From Clostridiales bacterium (lineage in GTDB: Bacteria; Bacillota; Clostridia; Oscillospirales; Oscillospiraceae): a stretch of DNA of 64,000 bases. This document shows positions 8,317-16,773 of the stretch, piece after piece. Under the pieces are notes generated by a model. It worked only from the letters and a program-made list of their open reading frames with translations, searched no databases and was not told where the DNA came from. How positions within the stretch are numbered: the stretch's first letter is position 1; every line of letters starts with the position of its first letter. The position numbers and the translations under genes are program-made. The stretch is from the NCBI GenBank assembly GCA_004556755.1, contig SFFW01000006.1:62001-126000 (forward strand), read 5' to 3'.

Positions 8317-9633
8317 ATGAACAAGGATTGGTACGAAACGGATAACTGGTACGCTCCCGCAGAGGACAAGCCCCTGCCGGAGGAGAAAAAGCAGAGCGCC
8401 AAAAAGCCCTCTGCCCTGCGGAGAGCGTTCTCCGTGCTTATAGTCCTGCTGCTGCTTGCGTCGTGTACGCTGTCCGGCATTGCGATCGGGATGCAGCGGG
8501 GGCTTCCCGACTACTCCGACGGGGACGTCGGCGACGACTCAAGCGATACGCCCGCATATGATTTCGATTCCGGCAATATGCCCGAAGACTGGCACGACTT
8601 TTTTGAATATCTCTACCGCAGCGGTTCGACGCAGAGCACCGCCACCGTCCCGATGGAGACGGTCTCCGAGCGTGGAAGCCTCAAGCTCGATGTCGTCGGC
8701 GAAAACGAGGGCGAGACTTTAAGCTACGGCGAGATATACGCAAAGTGCGCACCGAGCATCGTGTATATAAAGGCTGCCGTCGAGGGCAAGACCGGCTACA
8801 ACTGGGGTACCGGCATCGTCGCCTCCTCCGACGGCTACATCCTCACCAACACCCACGTTATCGAGGGCTGCAGCTACGCCGAGGTCGGAGTGTACGGCGG
8901 CAAGAGCTATGACGCTCTGCTTGTCGGCTACGACGCCGACACCGACGTTGCGGTGCTGAAGATCGACGCAAAGGGGCTTACGCCCGCAAGCTTTGCGCCC
9001 TCCTCCGGCGTCTCGGTGGGCGACGCCGCAATTGCGATAGGCAACCCCCTCGGCGAGGAGTATTGCCTCACGATGACCGACGGCATAGTGTCGGCGCTCG
9101 ACCGCTCCGTGAACTATCAGGGCAAGACCATGCGTCTGCTCCAGACCAGCGCCGCAATAAACGAGGGCAACTCCGGCGGCCCGCTGATAAACGACAAGGG
9201 ACAGGTCATCGGCATAACGAACATGAAGATAATCTCCGCCGCATCGGGCGTCGAGGGCATCGGCTTTGCCATCCCGACCGACACCGTGGTGCAGGTGGTG
9301 AATGCCATAATGGAGGACGGCGCCGTCTACGGTAGGGCGACGATCGGCATAACGGTCGGTCCCGTGACCGAGGAGATCGCCGAGTATTACGGCATCCCCA
9401 ACGGACTGTACGTCTCCGAGGTGAACGAGAAGTCCGACGCTTTCCGGCAGGGACTTTGCCCCGGCGACATCATCACACGGGTGAACGGCAAGCGCTGCAC
9501 CGAGACCTCCGACATCGCAGAAGCCAAAAACAAGTGCGAGGTCGGCGACAAGCTGAAATTCCGCATTTGGCGTGACGGCGAAACCATGGACATTACGGTT
9601 CGCATAATGGATTCCACCGATTTGACGGGCTGA
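8317..9633 (+). CDS. HtrA/DegP-like membrane-anchored serine protease
   Basis: Trypsin-like quality-control protease with a PDZ domain, 438 residues from the chosen start. One membrane helix at about 37-58 anchors it, with the protease domain outside. The catalytic triad is visible as H180 (ILTNTHVIEG), D210 (DADTDVAVLKID) and S286 (NEGNSGGPLI). A PDZ domain follows (GLYVSEVNEKSDAFRQGLCPGD). I chose the ATG at 8317, 6 bp after AAGGAGA, over an upstream start that would overlap the kinase. The last codons (DLTG, stop) lie within the first unit of a hairpin repeat array. Confidence 0.93.
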   Translation: MNKDWYETDNWYAPAEDKPLPEEKKQSAKKPSALRRAFSVLIVLLLLASCTLSGIAIGMQRGLPDYSDGDVGDDSSDTPAYDFDSGNMPEDWHDFFEYLYRSGSTQSTATVPMETVSERGSLKLDVVGENEGETLSYGEIYAKCAPSIVYIKAAVEGKTGYNWGTGIVASSDGYILTNTHVIEGCSYAEVGVYGGKSYDALLVGYDADTDVAVLKIDAKGLTPASFAPSSGVSVGDAAIAIGNPLGEEYCLTMTDGIVSALDRSVNYQGKTMRLLQTSAAINEGNSGGPLINDKGQVIGITNMKIISAASGVEGIGFAIPTDTVVQVVNAIMEDGAVYGRATIGITVGPVTEEIAEYYGIPNGLYVSEVNEKSDAFRQGLCPGDIITRVNGKRCTETSDIAEAKNKCEVGDKLKFRIWRDGETMDITVRIMDSTDLTG

Positions 9634-9778
9634 TTTCCGCTCATGCATCGTTAAAGCCCTTGGAAATATAAAAAATATTCCCTGCGGGCTTGCTCATACG
9701 GCGTTGAGCACACGGGAAATACAAAAAGTATTCCCTCGTGTGCTTTGCCTTGTCCCGACGAAAATCCGCTCCGTCAAA
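9621..9778. repeat. Palindromic repeat unit A overlapping the htrA-like stop codon
   Basis: Bounded by TTTGACGG (9621) and CCGTCAAA (9778) as inverted ends. Inside are two hairpins with the same inner part, GGAAATA-n-AAAAA-n-TATTCCC. Their outer arms differ but each is self-complementary: AAGCCC/GGGCTT at 9654-9691 and AGCACACG/CGTGTGCT at 9707-9744. Changed but still paired arms suggest the fold is what is kept. Confidence 0.8.
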
Positions 9779-9795
9779 TGTGGAGCGGAGGAGTA

Positions 9796-9893
9796 GGGCT
9801 GATTTCCGCTCATGCGGCGTTGAGCACACGGGAAATACAAAAAATATTCCCTCGTGTGCTTTGCCTTATCCCGACGAAAATCGCCCCGTCAAA
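9796..9893. repeat. Palindromic repeat unit B
   Basis: Direct repeat of unit A, starting at the same GGGCTGATTTCCGCTCATGC, with one hairpin (9823-9860) and ending CCCCGTCAAA. A small hairpin TCCGCTCC/GGAGCGGA (9765-9788) joins units A and B. Confidence 0.8.
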
Positions 9894-9905
9894 TATAGCA
9901 CCATC

Positions 9906-9930
9906 TCATGGCTCTACACTTCCGAGGGAG
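9906..9930. repeat. Dispersed intergenic repeat, copy 2 (half copy)
   Basis: TCATGGCTCTACACTTCCG followed by AGGGAG, matching the left half of the family seen at 3515. The right half is missing. Confidence 0.7.
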
Positions 9931-9964
9931 AAAAGTCCTCAAAAACACACAGAATTCAGCCTAT

Positions 9965-9998
9965 CGGCACCGCAAAAAGGCGGTGCCGAAAAATTTTT
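9965..9998 (+). terminator. Terminator closing the two-component/protease region
   Basis: CGGCACCGC / GCGGTGCCG hairpin with a 6-nt loop followed by AAAAATTTTTT. The next 60 bases to the dgt gene are A/T runs; no further gene is seen in 9634-10111. Confidence 0.75.
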
Positions 9999-10111
9999 TC
10001 AAAAAAATAAAAAAATTTTCAAAAAATTTTCAAAAAAATAAAGGGAAATAAGAATTTGCGTCGTATAAGTATATTAGAGAGATTTTTTACGGCAGAAAGG
10101 AACGAGGGCAA

Positions 10112-11116
10112 ATGGCGGAGCCGAGAGAAAAAAGAGAGCTTGCCGAGCGTATGTTCATCGGCAGCTACGGTCTACTGTCGGTCAATTCGGCAGGCAGGGC
10201 GATGGACGAACCCGAATGCTGCATACGCACCTGCTTTCAGCGGGACGTTGACCGCATCACGCACTGCAAGGCGTTTCGCCGCCTGAAGCACAAGACGCAG
10301 GTGTTCCTCCGTCCGGAGGGCGACCACTACCGCACGAGACTGACGCACACGCTGGAGGTCAGCAGACTTGCCCGAACGCTCGCACGGGCGCTGGAGCTTA
10401 ACGAGGATCTGACGGAGGCGATAGCCCTCGGTCACGACCTCGGTCACACGCCCTTCGGACACGCCGGCGAGCGTGCGCTGCGTAAGCTTTGCTCCGGCGG
10501 CTTTAACCACTACGAGCAGAGCCTTCGAGTCGTGGACTGCATCGAGCGTGACGGCAGGGGACTTAACCTCTGTTATGAGACGAGAATGGGCATCCTGCAC
10601 CACACGCACGGCGCACCCGACGACACCCTTGAGGCGATATGCGTCCGGCTGTCCGACCGCATCGCCTACATAAACCACGACATGGACGACGCCGTCCGTG
10701 CCGGGATACTAAAAAACAGCGACCTGCCCGCCGTGGTCAGGCAGCGCTGCGGCAACCGAAACAGCGAGCGCATCGACTCGTTTATAAAGGACCTCGTGGC
10801 AAACAGCGGCGGCGGTGAGATAAAAATGTCGCCTGCGATGCAGGAGGCATACGACGTGTTCCACGACTTCATGTACTCCGACGTGTACACGAACCCCGTC
10901 GCAAAGAGCGAGGAGAGCAAGGTGGACGGCATACTCGGCGGCATATTCGAGTTTTACTTAAAGCACCCGTGGGAGCTGCCGCAGGACTACACGCAGATAG
11001 CCGCAAGAGACGGCTTGGAGCGTGCGGTGTGCGACTATGTGTCCGGAATGACGGACGGCTATGCGATCGAAAAATTCGGCGAGATATTCATTCCCGCCGC
11101 ATGGAGCGTCAAGTGA
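10112..11116 (+). CDS. dgt: dGTPase-like HD-domain nucleotide triphosphohydrolase
   Basis: Deoxyguanosinetriphosphate triphosphohydrolase-like protein, which would hydrolyse dNTP to nucleoside and triphosphate. The 334 residues include the signature FRRLKHKTQVFLRPEGDHYR, then the HD metal ligands: H79 in RTRLTHTLEVSR, and H108-D109 in ALGHDLGHTPFGHAGE. The start ATG is preceded by AAGGAACGAGGG. It stands directly in front of dnaG and rpoD, a common Clostridia arrangement, with 24 bp between dgt and dnaG. The true substrate range is not readable from sequence. Confidence 0.93.
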   Translation: MAEPREKRELAERMFIGSYGLLSVNSAGRAMDEPECCIRTCFQRDVDRITHCKAFRRLKHKTQVFLRPEGDHYRTRLTHTLEVSRLARTLARALELNEDLTEAIALGHDLGHTPFGHAGERALRKLCSGGFNHYEQSLRVVDCIERDGRGLNLCYETRMGILHHTHGAPDDTLEAICVRLSDRIAYINHDMDDAVRAGILKNSDLPAVVRQRCGNRNSERIDSFIKDLVANSGGGEIKMSPAMQEAYDVFHDFMYSDVYTNPVAKSEESKVDGILGGIFEFYLKHPWELPQDYTQIAARDGLERAVCDYVSGMTDGYAIEKFGEIFIPAAWSVK

Positions 11117-11140
11117 CGCAGTTTTGGAAAGGAGGGCAAT

Positions 11141-12886
11141 ATGGCATTTTCCGAAAGCTTTTTGCAGGAGCTTACGGAGCGCAGCGACATCGTTGACGTC
11201 GTTGGCTCATATGTGCGCCTCGGCAAAAAAAGCGGAGCGAATCTTTTCGGGCTGTGTCCGTTTCACAGCGAGAAAACGCCGTCGTTTTCCGTGTCGCCGG
11301 ACAGACAGATATACCATTGCTTCGGCTGCGGCAAGGGCGGCGGTGTGATAAACTTCATCATGGAGATAGAAAATCTTACGTTCCCGGAGGCGGTGGAGTT
11401 TCTCGCAAAGCGTGCGGGCATGGCGATCCCGGAGCAGGAAGACGGCAGAGAGAGCAAAAAGCGCAGACGTATGCTCGACTTAAACCGGGACGCCGCAAAG
11501 TTTTTCTACTCCTGCCTTTCACTGCCGGAGGGCGCCGCCGCAATAAAATACATGGAGCAGCGCAGACTCAGCCCGCAGACCGCAAAGCGCTTCGGCCTGG
11601 GCTATGCGCCCGACTCGTGGGACGGGCTTATAAAGGCCATGACGAAAAAGGGCTACTCCGAATTTGAAATGAAGGATGCGGGACTTGTCAGAGCCGGAAA
11701 AAACGGCGGTCATTACGACACCTTCCGCAACAGGCTCATGTTTCCCGTCATCGACGTCAAGGGCGACGTTATCGGCTTTTCCGGCAGAATACTCGGCGAC
11801 GGCGAACCGAAGTACATGAACAGCCCCGAAACGTCGGTATTCAACAAGAGCCGCAATCTTTTCGGATTAAACCTGGCTAAAAAGTCGAAGAGCGGATATA
11901 TAATTCTATCTGAGGGAAATATAGACGTTGTGATGATGCATCAGGCGGGCTTCGACTCCGCCGTTGCGTCTCTCGGCACCTCGCTCACGCCGGAGCAGGC
12001 TCGGCTCATTTCACGCTACACGAGCGAGGTCGTCATCGCCTACGACAACGACGAGGCGGGGCGCAAGGCGTCCTCAAGGGCGATAGGTCTGCTCGAAAAG
12101 CTCGACTTAAAGGTGCGTGTGCTGAGTCTTTCGGGCGCAAAGGACCCCGACGAGTATATAAAGACCAAGGGTGCGGACGCATTCCGCAATCTCCTTGAAA
12201 AGAGCGAGAACCACATCGACTACCGTCTGCAAAGCATCACGGACAAGTTTGACCTCTCGGTGGACGAGGAAAAGGTCGCCTTCGTCAAGGCGGCGGCGGA
12301 CATGGTGGCGCAGCTTCCCGGCTCGGTGGAGCGTCAGGTCTACGCAATGCGCATCGCTTCGATGACGGGCATGACAAAGGAGCTTGTCGTCTCCGAGGTC
12401 GAGCGCCGCAGAAAGAGGGCATTGGCGTCTGCACGGAAGCAGAGCGACCGTGAGCAGAGCCGCCCCGAAAAAATGTCTCAGCCGAGGGAGAAGGAGTTTC
12501 GCTACGAAAACCTCCGCTCTGCGACCGCCGAGGAGGGGCTTATCCGGCTGCTGTTTCTCGATCAGGGACTGTGCCGGGGCAAAGAGCTTCCGCCGCCGGA
12601 GGATTTCACCTCACCTGCGCTGGCGGACATATACAGGGTGCTGAAGGGCAAGGTCGAAAACGGCGACATCGTGAGCATCGCTTCCATGAGTGCGGCACTG
12701 CCGCCGGAGGAGGTGTCGCTGCTTGCGGAGCTTCTGCAAAAGCCGGAGGCACTGCGAAACGGTGATAAAGCACTCGCCGACTACATAGAGAGAATAAGGC
12801 AGCAGAAGGAGCTAAGTGAGCCCGGCGGCGACCTTTTGAGCCTTGCAAATAAGTATAAAAAAACCAAAGGATATGGGGGACAATGA
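11141..12886 (+). CDS. dnaG: DNA primase
   Basis: Makes RNA primers for the replication fork. Seen in 581 residues: a CHC2 zinc finger with C39, H42, C60 and C63 (LCPFHSEKTPSF, YHCFGCGKGG), the catalytic core (KSRNLFGLNLAKK), a TOPRIM domain with the acidic motifs LSEGNIDVVMMH and VVIAYDNDEAG, and a C-terminal helicase-binding region. The start ATG follows AAAGGAGGGCAAT. Its stop codon lies one base before the rpoD start, so the two are coupled. Confidence 0.97.
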   Translation: MAFSESFLQELTERSDIVDVVGSYVRLGKKSGANLFGLCPFHSEKTPSFSVSPDRQIYHCFGCGKGGGVINFIMEIENLTFPEAVEFLAKRAGMAIPEQEDGRESKKRRRMLDLNRDAAKFFYSCLSLPEGAAAIKYMEQRRLSPQTAKRFGLGYAPDSWDGLIKAMTKKGYSEFEMKDAGLVRAGKNGGHYDTFRNRLMFPVIDVKGDVIGFSGRILGDGEPKYMNSPETSVFNKSRNLFGLNLAKKSKSGYIILSEGNIDVVMMHQAGFDSAVASLGTSLTPEQARLISRYTSEVVIAYDNDEAGRKASSRAIGLLEKLDLKVRVLSLSGAKDPDEYIKTKGADAFRNLLEKSENHIDYRLQSITDKFDLSVDEEKVAFVKAAADMVAQLPGSVERQVYAMRIASMTGMTKELVVSEVERRRKRALASARKQSDREQSRPEKMSQPREKEFRYENLRSATAEEGLIRLLFLDQGLCRGKELPPPEDFTSPALADIYRVLKGKVENGDIVSIASMSAALPPEEVSLLAELLQKPEALRNGDKALADYIERIRQQKELSEPGGDLLSLANKYKKTKGYGGQ

Positions 12887-12887
12887 T

Positions 12888-14093
12888 ATGAGCAAAACTA
12901 CCGGCAAAAACGGAGCCGACGAAAGCGTGATCGAAAACGTACAGCCCACAGCGGAGCTTGCAGACGACAAGAAGCCGCAGGAGGCAAAGCCCCCGGAGGA
13001 AAGACTTGCAGAGCTTTTTGCGAAGGCGAAGAAGAACGGCAAGATCTCCGCAAAGGAGATCGCAACGCTCGACGAGGCGGGCATCGACCCCGAAGCCATA
13101 GGCAAGTTTTACGAGTCGCTTGAAGCGCTGGGCATCGAGGTGGACATCGGCGGCGACGATCTGCTGCCCATTTTGGACGACGACGGCATTATCCCGGAGC
13201 TTGAGGAGATCGAGGAGGTCACGGAGGAGGAGATCCACGAGACCGAGGCCATGGCGGACAATTACTCGACCGACGACCCCGTGCGTATGTACCTCAAGGA
13301 GATAGGCAAGGTGCCGCTTCTGACCCCGGAAGAGGAGGTCGCACTGGCGATACGCATGAGCGAGGGCGACGAGGCGGCAAAGCGCCGCATGGCGGAGGCA
13401 AACCTGCGCCTTGTCGTGTCCATCGCAAAGCGCTACGTCGGCAGGGGAATGCTGTTTCTCGACCTCATTCAGGAGGGCAACCTCGGTCTTATAAAGGCTG
13501 TCGAAAAGTTCGACTACACCAAGGGCTACAAGTTCTCGACCTATGCGACCTGGTGGATACGTCAGGCGATAACCCGTGCGATAGCGGATCAGGCACGCAC
13601 CATAAGGATCCCCGTCCACATGGTCGAAACGATAAACAAGGTCATAAGAGTGTCCCGCCAGCTTCTTCAGGAGCTGGGTCACGACCCCTCGGCGGAGGAG
13701 ATCGCCGCAGAGATGGGTATGCCCGTCGATAAGGTGCGTGACATCCTCAAGATAGCGCAGGAGCCGGTGTCGCTCGAAACGCCTATCGGCGAGGAGGAGG
13801 ACTCCCACCTCGGCGACTTCATTCCCGACGAGGACGCATCGGAGCCGTCCGAAGCGGCAAGCTTCTCACTGTTAAAGGAGCAGCTTATGGACGTTTTGGA
13901 TACGCTCACGCCGAGGGAGAAAAAGGTTCTGGAGCTGCGTTTCGGCATCGTTGACGGCCGCACCCGCACCCTTGAGGAGGTCGGCAAGGAGTTCAACGTC
14001 ACCCGTGAGCGCATCCGTCAGATCGAGGCAAAGGCGCTGCGCAAGCTGCGTCACCCCAGCCGCAGCAAGAAGCTTCGTGATTTTCTGAATTGA
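12888..14093 (+). CDS. rpoD: Primary sigma factor RpoD (first of two tandem copies)
   Basis: Housekeeping sigma-70/sigma-A subunit, 401 residues. In order: region 1.1 (KNGKISAKEIATLDEAGIDPE), an acidic linker, region 1.2 (DPVRMYLKEIGKVPLLTPEEE), region 2 with the -10 contacts in YKFSTYATWWIRQAI, region 3, and region 4.2 with the -35 helix VTRERIRQIEAKALRKLRHP. I chose the ATG at 12888, with GGGGGA 7 bp upstream, over an ATG inside dnaG. Its core-binding and DNA-contact segments are nearly identical to those of the next gene. Confidence 0.97.
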   Translation: MSKTTGKNGADESVIENVQPTAELADDKKPQEAKPPEERLAELFAKAKKNGKISAKEIATLDEAGIDPEAIGKFYESLEALGIEVDIGGDDLLPILDDDGIIPELEEIEEVTEEEIHETEAMADNYSTDDPVRMYLKEIGKVPLLTPEEEVALAIRMSEGDEAAKRRMAEANLRLVVSIAKRYVGRGMLFLDLIQEGNLGLIKAVEKFDYTKGYKFSTYATWWIRQAITRAIADQARTIRIPVHMVETINKVIRVSRQLLQELGHDPSAEEIAAEMGMPVDKVRDILKIAQEPVSLETPIGEEEDSHLGDFIPDEDASEPSEAASFSLLKEQLMDVLDTLTPREKKVLELRFGIVDGRTRTLEEVGKEFNVTRERIRQIEAKALRKLRHPSRSKKLRDFLN

Positions 14094-14113
14094 TATTCGT
14101 GTGGAGGAAGAGT

Positions 14114-15229
14114 ATGAGCGAGAATACTGAAGGAACGGCTTTGGCCGAAAAGGAAAAAAAGACGGCGTCGCCCGACGAGATGCTTTCGCAGCTTCTGGAA
14201 AGCGCCAAAAAGAGCGGCAGAGTTGCGGCAAAGGACATCGCCGCCGCCGAGGAAGCGGGTGCGCCCGCCGAGGCGCTGGCACGCTTCTATGATGCGATCG
14301 ACGCCGCAGGCATCGAGATCGACATCGGCGCCGAGGATCTGCTGCCGCCCGTCGAGGACGACGGCGCCGACCTCTCCGCCGAGATTGAGGACACCGACGC
14401 TTACACCGCCGACTCGATGCGTATGTACCTGCGTGACATCGGCAAGGTGCCGCTGCTCACGGCGGAGGAGGAGCTTGCCGCCGCCGAGAAAATGAGTCAG
14501 GGCGACGAGGAGGCGCGCAGACTGATGACGGAGGCAAATCTGCGCCTCGTCGTCTCCATCGCAAAGCGCTACGTCGGCAGGGGAATGTCGCTGCCCGACC
14601 TCATTCAGGAGGGCAACCTCGGTCTTATAAAGGCGGTCGAGAAGTTCGACTACACCAAGGGCTACAAGTTCTCGACCTATGCGACCTGGTGGATACGCCA
14701 GTCCATAACCCGTGCGATAGCCGATCAGGGACGCACGATCAGAATCCCGGTACATATGGCGGAGACGATAAACCGTGTCATACGCTGCTCACGTCAGCTT
14801 CTTCAGGAGCTGGGGCGTGAGCCGACGCCGGAGGAGATAGCCAAGGAGCTCGATATGCCCGCCGAGAAGGTGCGCTACACGCTGAAGATAGCGCAGGAGC
14901 CGGTGTCGCTCGAAACGCCCATCGGCGAGGAGGAGGACTCCCACCTCGGCGATTTCATCCCCGACGAGGACGCATCGGAGCCGATGGAGGCCGCAAGCCT
15001 CGCACTTTTGAGAGAGCAGCTTTCCGAGGTTTTAGATACGCTCACGCCCAGAGAGCGCAAGGTCTTGGAGCTGCGCTTCGGCATGGACGACGGACGCTGC
15101 CGCACCCTTGAGGAGGTCGGCAAGGAGTTTGACGTCACCCGTGAGCGCATCCGTCAGATCGAGGCGAAGGCGCTGCGCAAGCTGCGTCACCCCAGCCGCA
15201 GCAAGAAGCTCCGTGATTTTCTGAATTAA
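14114..15229 (+). CDS. Primary-type sigma factor, second tandem RpoD paralogue
   Basis: 371-residue group 1 or 2 sigma-70 factor. It has its own region 1.1 (KKSGRVAAKDIAAAEEAGAP), region 1.2 (DSMRMYLRDIGKVPLLTAEEE), region 2 with YKFSTYATWWIRQSI, and region 4.2 VTRERIRQIEAKALRKLRHP. The recognition segments match the first copy almost residue for residue, so both should read the same -10 and -35 boxes. They differ mainly in regions 1.1, 1.2 and 3. I chose the ATG at 14114 after GGAGGAAGAGT; it begins 20 bp after the first copy ends. Long runs of identical DNA between the copies suggest recent duplication or gene conversion. Confidence 0.93.
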   Translation: MSENTEGTALAEKEKKTASPDEMLSQLLESAKKSGRVAAKDIAAAEEAGAPAEALARFYDAIDAAGIEIDIGAEDLLPPVEDDGADLSAEIEDTDAYTADSMRMYLRDIGKVPLLTAEEELAAAEKMSQGDEEARRLMTEANLRLVVSIAKRYVGRGMSLPDLIQEGNLGLIKAVEKFDYTKGYKFSTYATWWIRQSITRAIADQGRTIRIPVHMAETINRVIRCSRQLLQELGREPTPEEIAKELDMPAEKVRYTLKIAQEPVSLETPIGEEEDSHLGDFIPDEDASEPMEAASLALLREQLSEVLDTLTPRERKVLELRFGMDDGRCRTLEEVGKEFDVTRERIRQIEAKALRKLRHPSRSKKLRDFLN

Positions 15230-15242
15230 CAACAAAAAAGAC

Positions 15243-15271
15243 TTGATAAGTAAACGACCGTTCACTATAAT
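15243..15271 (+). promoter_or_regulatory. Promoter of the TetR/methyltransferase operon
   Basis: TTGATA, an exact 17-bp spacer and TATAAT. It lies within 15 bp of the end of the second rpoD gene. Confidence 0.9.
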
Positions 15272-15291
15272 GCGTGGTGAACGGTCGTTTA
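15251..15291 (+). promoter_or_regulatory. Perfect TetR-type operator over the promoter
   Basis: TAAACGACCGTTCAC (15251-15265) and its exact reverse complement GTGAACGGTCGTTTA (15277-15291). The left arm fills the -35/-10 spacer and the right arm covers the expected transcription start, so bound repressor would block polymerase. It lies just upstream of the TetR gene, so autoregulation is the likely role. Confidence 0.9.
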
Positions 15292-15306
15292 CTATGGAGG
15301 TACCCC

Positions 15307-15921
15307 ATGACGGATACAAAGGAACGGATATTGGAAAGCGCCCTGCGCCTGTTTGCAAGGGACGGCTACGAGGCGGTCTCGGTGAGCATGATCGCCGGGG
15401 AGCTTGGCATGACGAAGGCTGCGCTTTATAAGCACTACAAAAGCAAGCGGGACATTTTCGACAGCATCGTCGAGAGAATGTACCGCACGGACGCCGAGCG
15501 CTCACGGCAGTTCGGCGTGCCGGAGGAGAGCTTTGACACGCTGCCTAAGAGCTACTGCGGCGTGTCGTGGGAGAGCCTTGCGGCGTTCACGCTGGCGCAG
15601 TACGATTTTTGGACGCAGGACGCTTTTGCGTCAAACTTCCGCAGGATGCTGACGCTGGAGCAGTACCGCAGCGAGGAGATGGCAAGGCTCTACCGCAGCT
15701 GTCTCGTCGAGGGTCCCGTGGAGTACACGGAGAGCATTTTTGCGGAAATGGCGGCAAAGGGGCGGCTTTGCGGCGGCGAGCCGAGACAGCTTGCGCTTGA
15801 GTTTTATGCGCCGATGCTTCTGCTGATAAGCGTTTCTGACCTTACGGGCGAGAGCCAAAGGGACGCCCTGCGGCGGCACGTCGAGAGCTTTGTGCGGCGC
15901 TGCTCGCCGACGGAAAATTAA
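15307..15921 (+). CDS. TetR/AcrR-family transcriptional regulator
   Basis: Ligand-responsive repressor, 204 residues. The N-terminal helix-turn-helix is clear: ILESALRLFARDGYEAVSVS followed by GMTKAALYKHYKSKRDIFDS. The C-terminal ligand domain is not of a kind I can name. I chose the ATG at 15307, 6 bp after TGGAGG; an upstream start would place the coding region within the operator. It overlies no other gene and is followed 11 bp later by a methyltransferase, the likely target and perhaps a clue to the ligand. Confidence 0.93.
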   Translation: MTDTKERILESALRLFARDGYEAVSVSMIAGELGMTKAALYKHYKSKRDIFDSIVERMYRTDAERSRQFGVPEESFDTLPKSYCGVSWESLAAFTLAQYDFWTQDAFASNFRRMLTLEQYRSEEMARLYRSCLVEGPVEYTESIFAEMAAKGRLCGGEPRQLALEFYAPMLLLISVSDLTGESQRDALRRHVESFVRRCSPTEN

Positions 15922-15932
15922 AGGAGCAACAA

Positions 15933-16649
15933 ATGGAATATGTAAAAAGTAAAAAGTACGACACCGAGGAGCTGCAAAGCATGATAATGGGACCGAATCC
16001 CGTGAAGCTTTGCGAGGAGCTGCTGATCGGAAATCAAATACCCGAAAATGCGGTCGTGTGCGACCTCGGCAGCGGCAGCGGGCTTACGAGCGTGTTTCTT
16101 GCAAAGGAGTACGGCTTTGTCGTGTACGCAGCGGACCTGTGGAGCGACCCCGTTGAGAACAGGCGCTTTTTCGACCGCATGGGTCTTGACCGCAGCCGCA
16201 TAATTCCGATCAAGGCGGATGCGACCGATCTGCCGTTTGAAAAGGAGTTTTTCGATGCGGTTGTCAGCACGGATTCCTACAACTACTTCGGTCGTGACGA
16301 ACGCTACCTCGACGACAAGCTGCTGCCCTTCGTAAAGCCGGGCGGGTATATCTGCATTGCGATCCCCGGCATGAAAAAGGACTGTCACGACGCCCTGCCG
16401 CCGGAGCTGCTGCTTTCGTGGACGCCGGAGCAGCTTGAGTATATGCACGATCTGAGCTACTGGACGGCGCTGGTGAAAAAGTGCGTCGGCGCCGAGCTTG
16501 TGTGTGCAAAGGAGATGGAGAGCAACTCCGAGGTGTGGGCGGACTGGCTAAAGCAGGACAACGAGTACGCAGTCGGCGACCGCAAGTCGATGGAAGCCGG
16601 CGGCGGGAAGTATCTCAATTTCATCTCGATAGTGCTGAGAAAGAAGTAA
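15933..16649 (+). CDS. Class I SAM-dependent methyltransferase
   Basis: 238 residues with a Rossmann methyltransferase core: SAM motif I VVCDLGSGSGLTSVFLA at about 35-50, the acidic loop VYAADLW, motif II IIPIKADATDLPFE, motif IV FFDAVVSTDSYNYFG and the post-motif LLPFVKPGGYI. The C-terminal half (WTALVKKCVGAEL, SNSEVWADWL) resembles small-molecule methyltransferases of the UbiE/Methyltransf_11 kind. It is cotranscribed with the TetR gene (RBS AAAGGAG). Substrate is unknown; a toxic small molecule sensed by the regulator is a plausible guess only. Confidence 0.85.
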   Translation: MEYVKSKKYDTEELQSMIMGPNPVKLCEELLIGNQIPENAVVCDLGSGSGLTSVFLAKEYGFVVYAADLWSDPVENRRFFDRMGLDRSRIIPIKADATDLPFEKEFFDAVVSTDSYNYFGRDERYLDDKLLPFVKPGGYICIAIPGMKKDCHDALPPELLLSWTPEQLEYMHDLSYWTALVKKCVGAELVCAKEMESNSEVWADWLKQDNEYAVGDRKSMEAGGGKYLNFISIVLRKK

Positions 16650-16653
16650 AATG

Positions 16654-16697
16654 AAGATCCCGTCCGACCTCCGACAGGAGGCGGGACGGGATCTTTT
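16654..16697 (+). terminator. Terminator of the TetR/methyltransferase operon
   Basis: AAGATCCCGTCC pairs with GGACGGGATCTT around an inner TCC/GGA stem, followed by TTTT. Confidence 0.85.
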
Positions 16698-16773
16698 GCG
16701 CCCCTTTGCACCAAATCCGCAAAACCGTTTAGAGTGGAGTGAGGAGGGGACGGAATGGAGCTTGGAATAGCGA

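Noticed and set aside
9621..9893. CRISPR array
   Set aside because: The repeated units are palindromic, unequal in length and only two; there are no regular spacers and no cas genes.
12606..13808. 400-codon open frame opposite dnaG and rpoD
   Set aside because: Spans the junction of two real genes on the other strand, which a true gene would not be expected to do.
15251..15291. Terminator of the second rpoD gene
   Set aside because: The inverted repeat overlaps a consensus promoter and the right arm is followed by CTATGG rather than a T-run, so an operator fits better.
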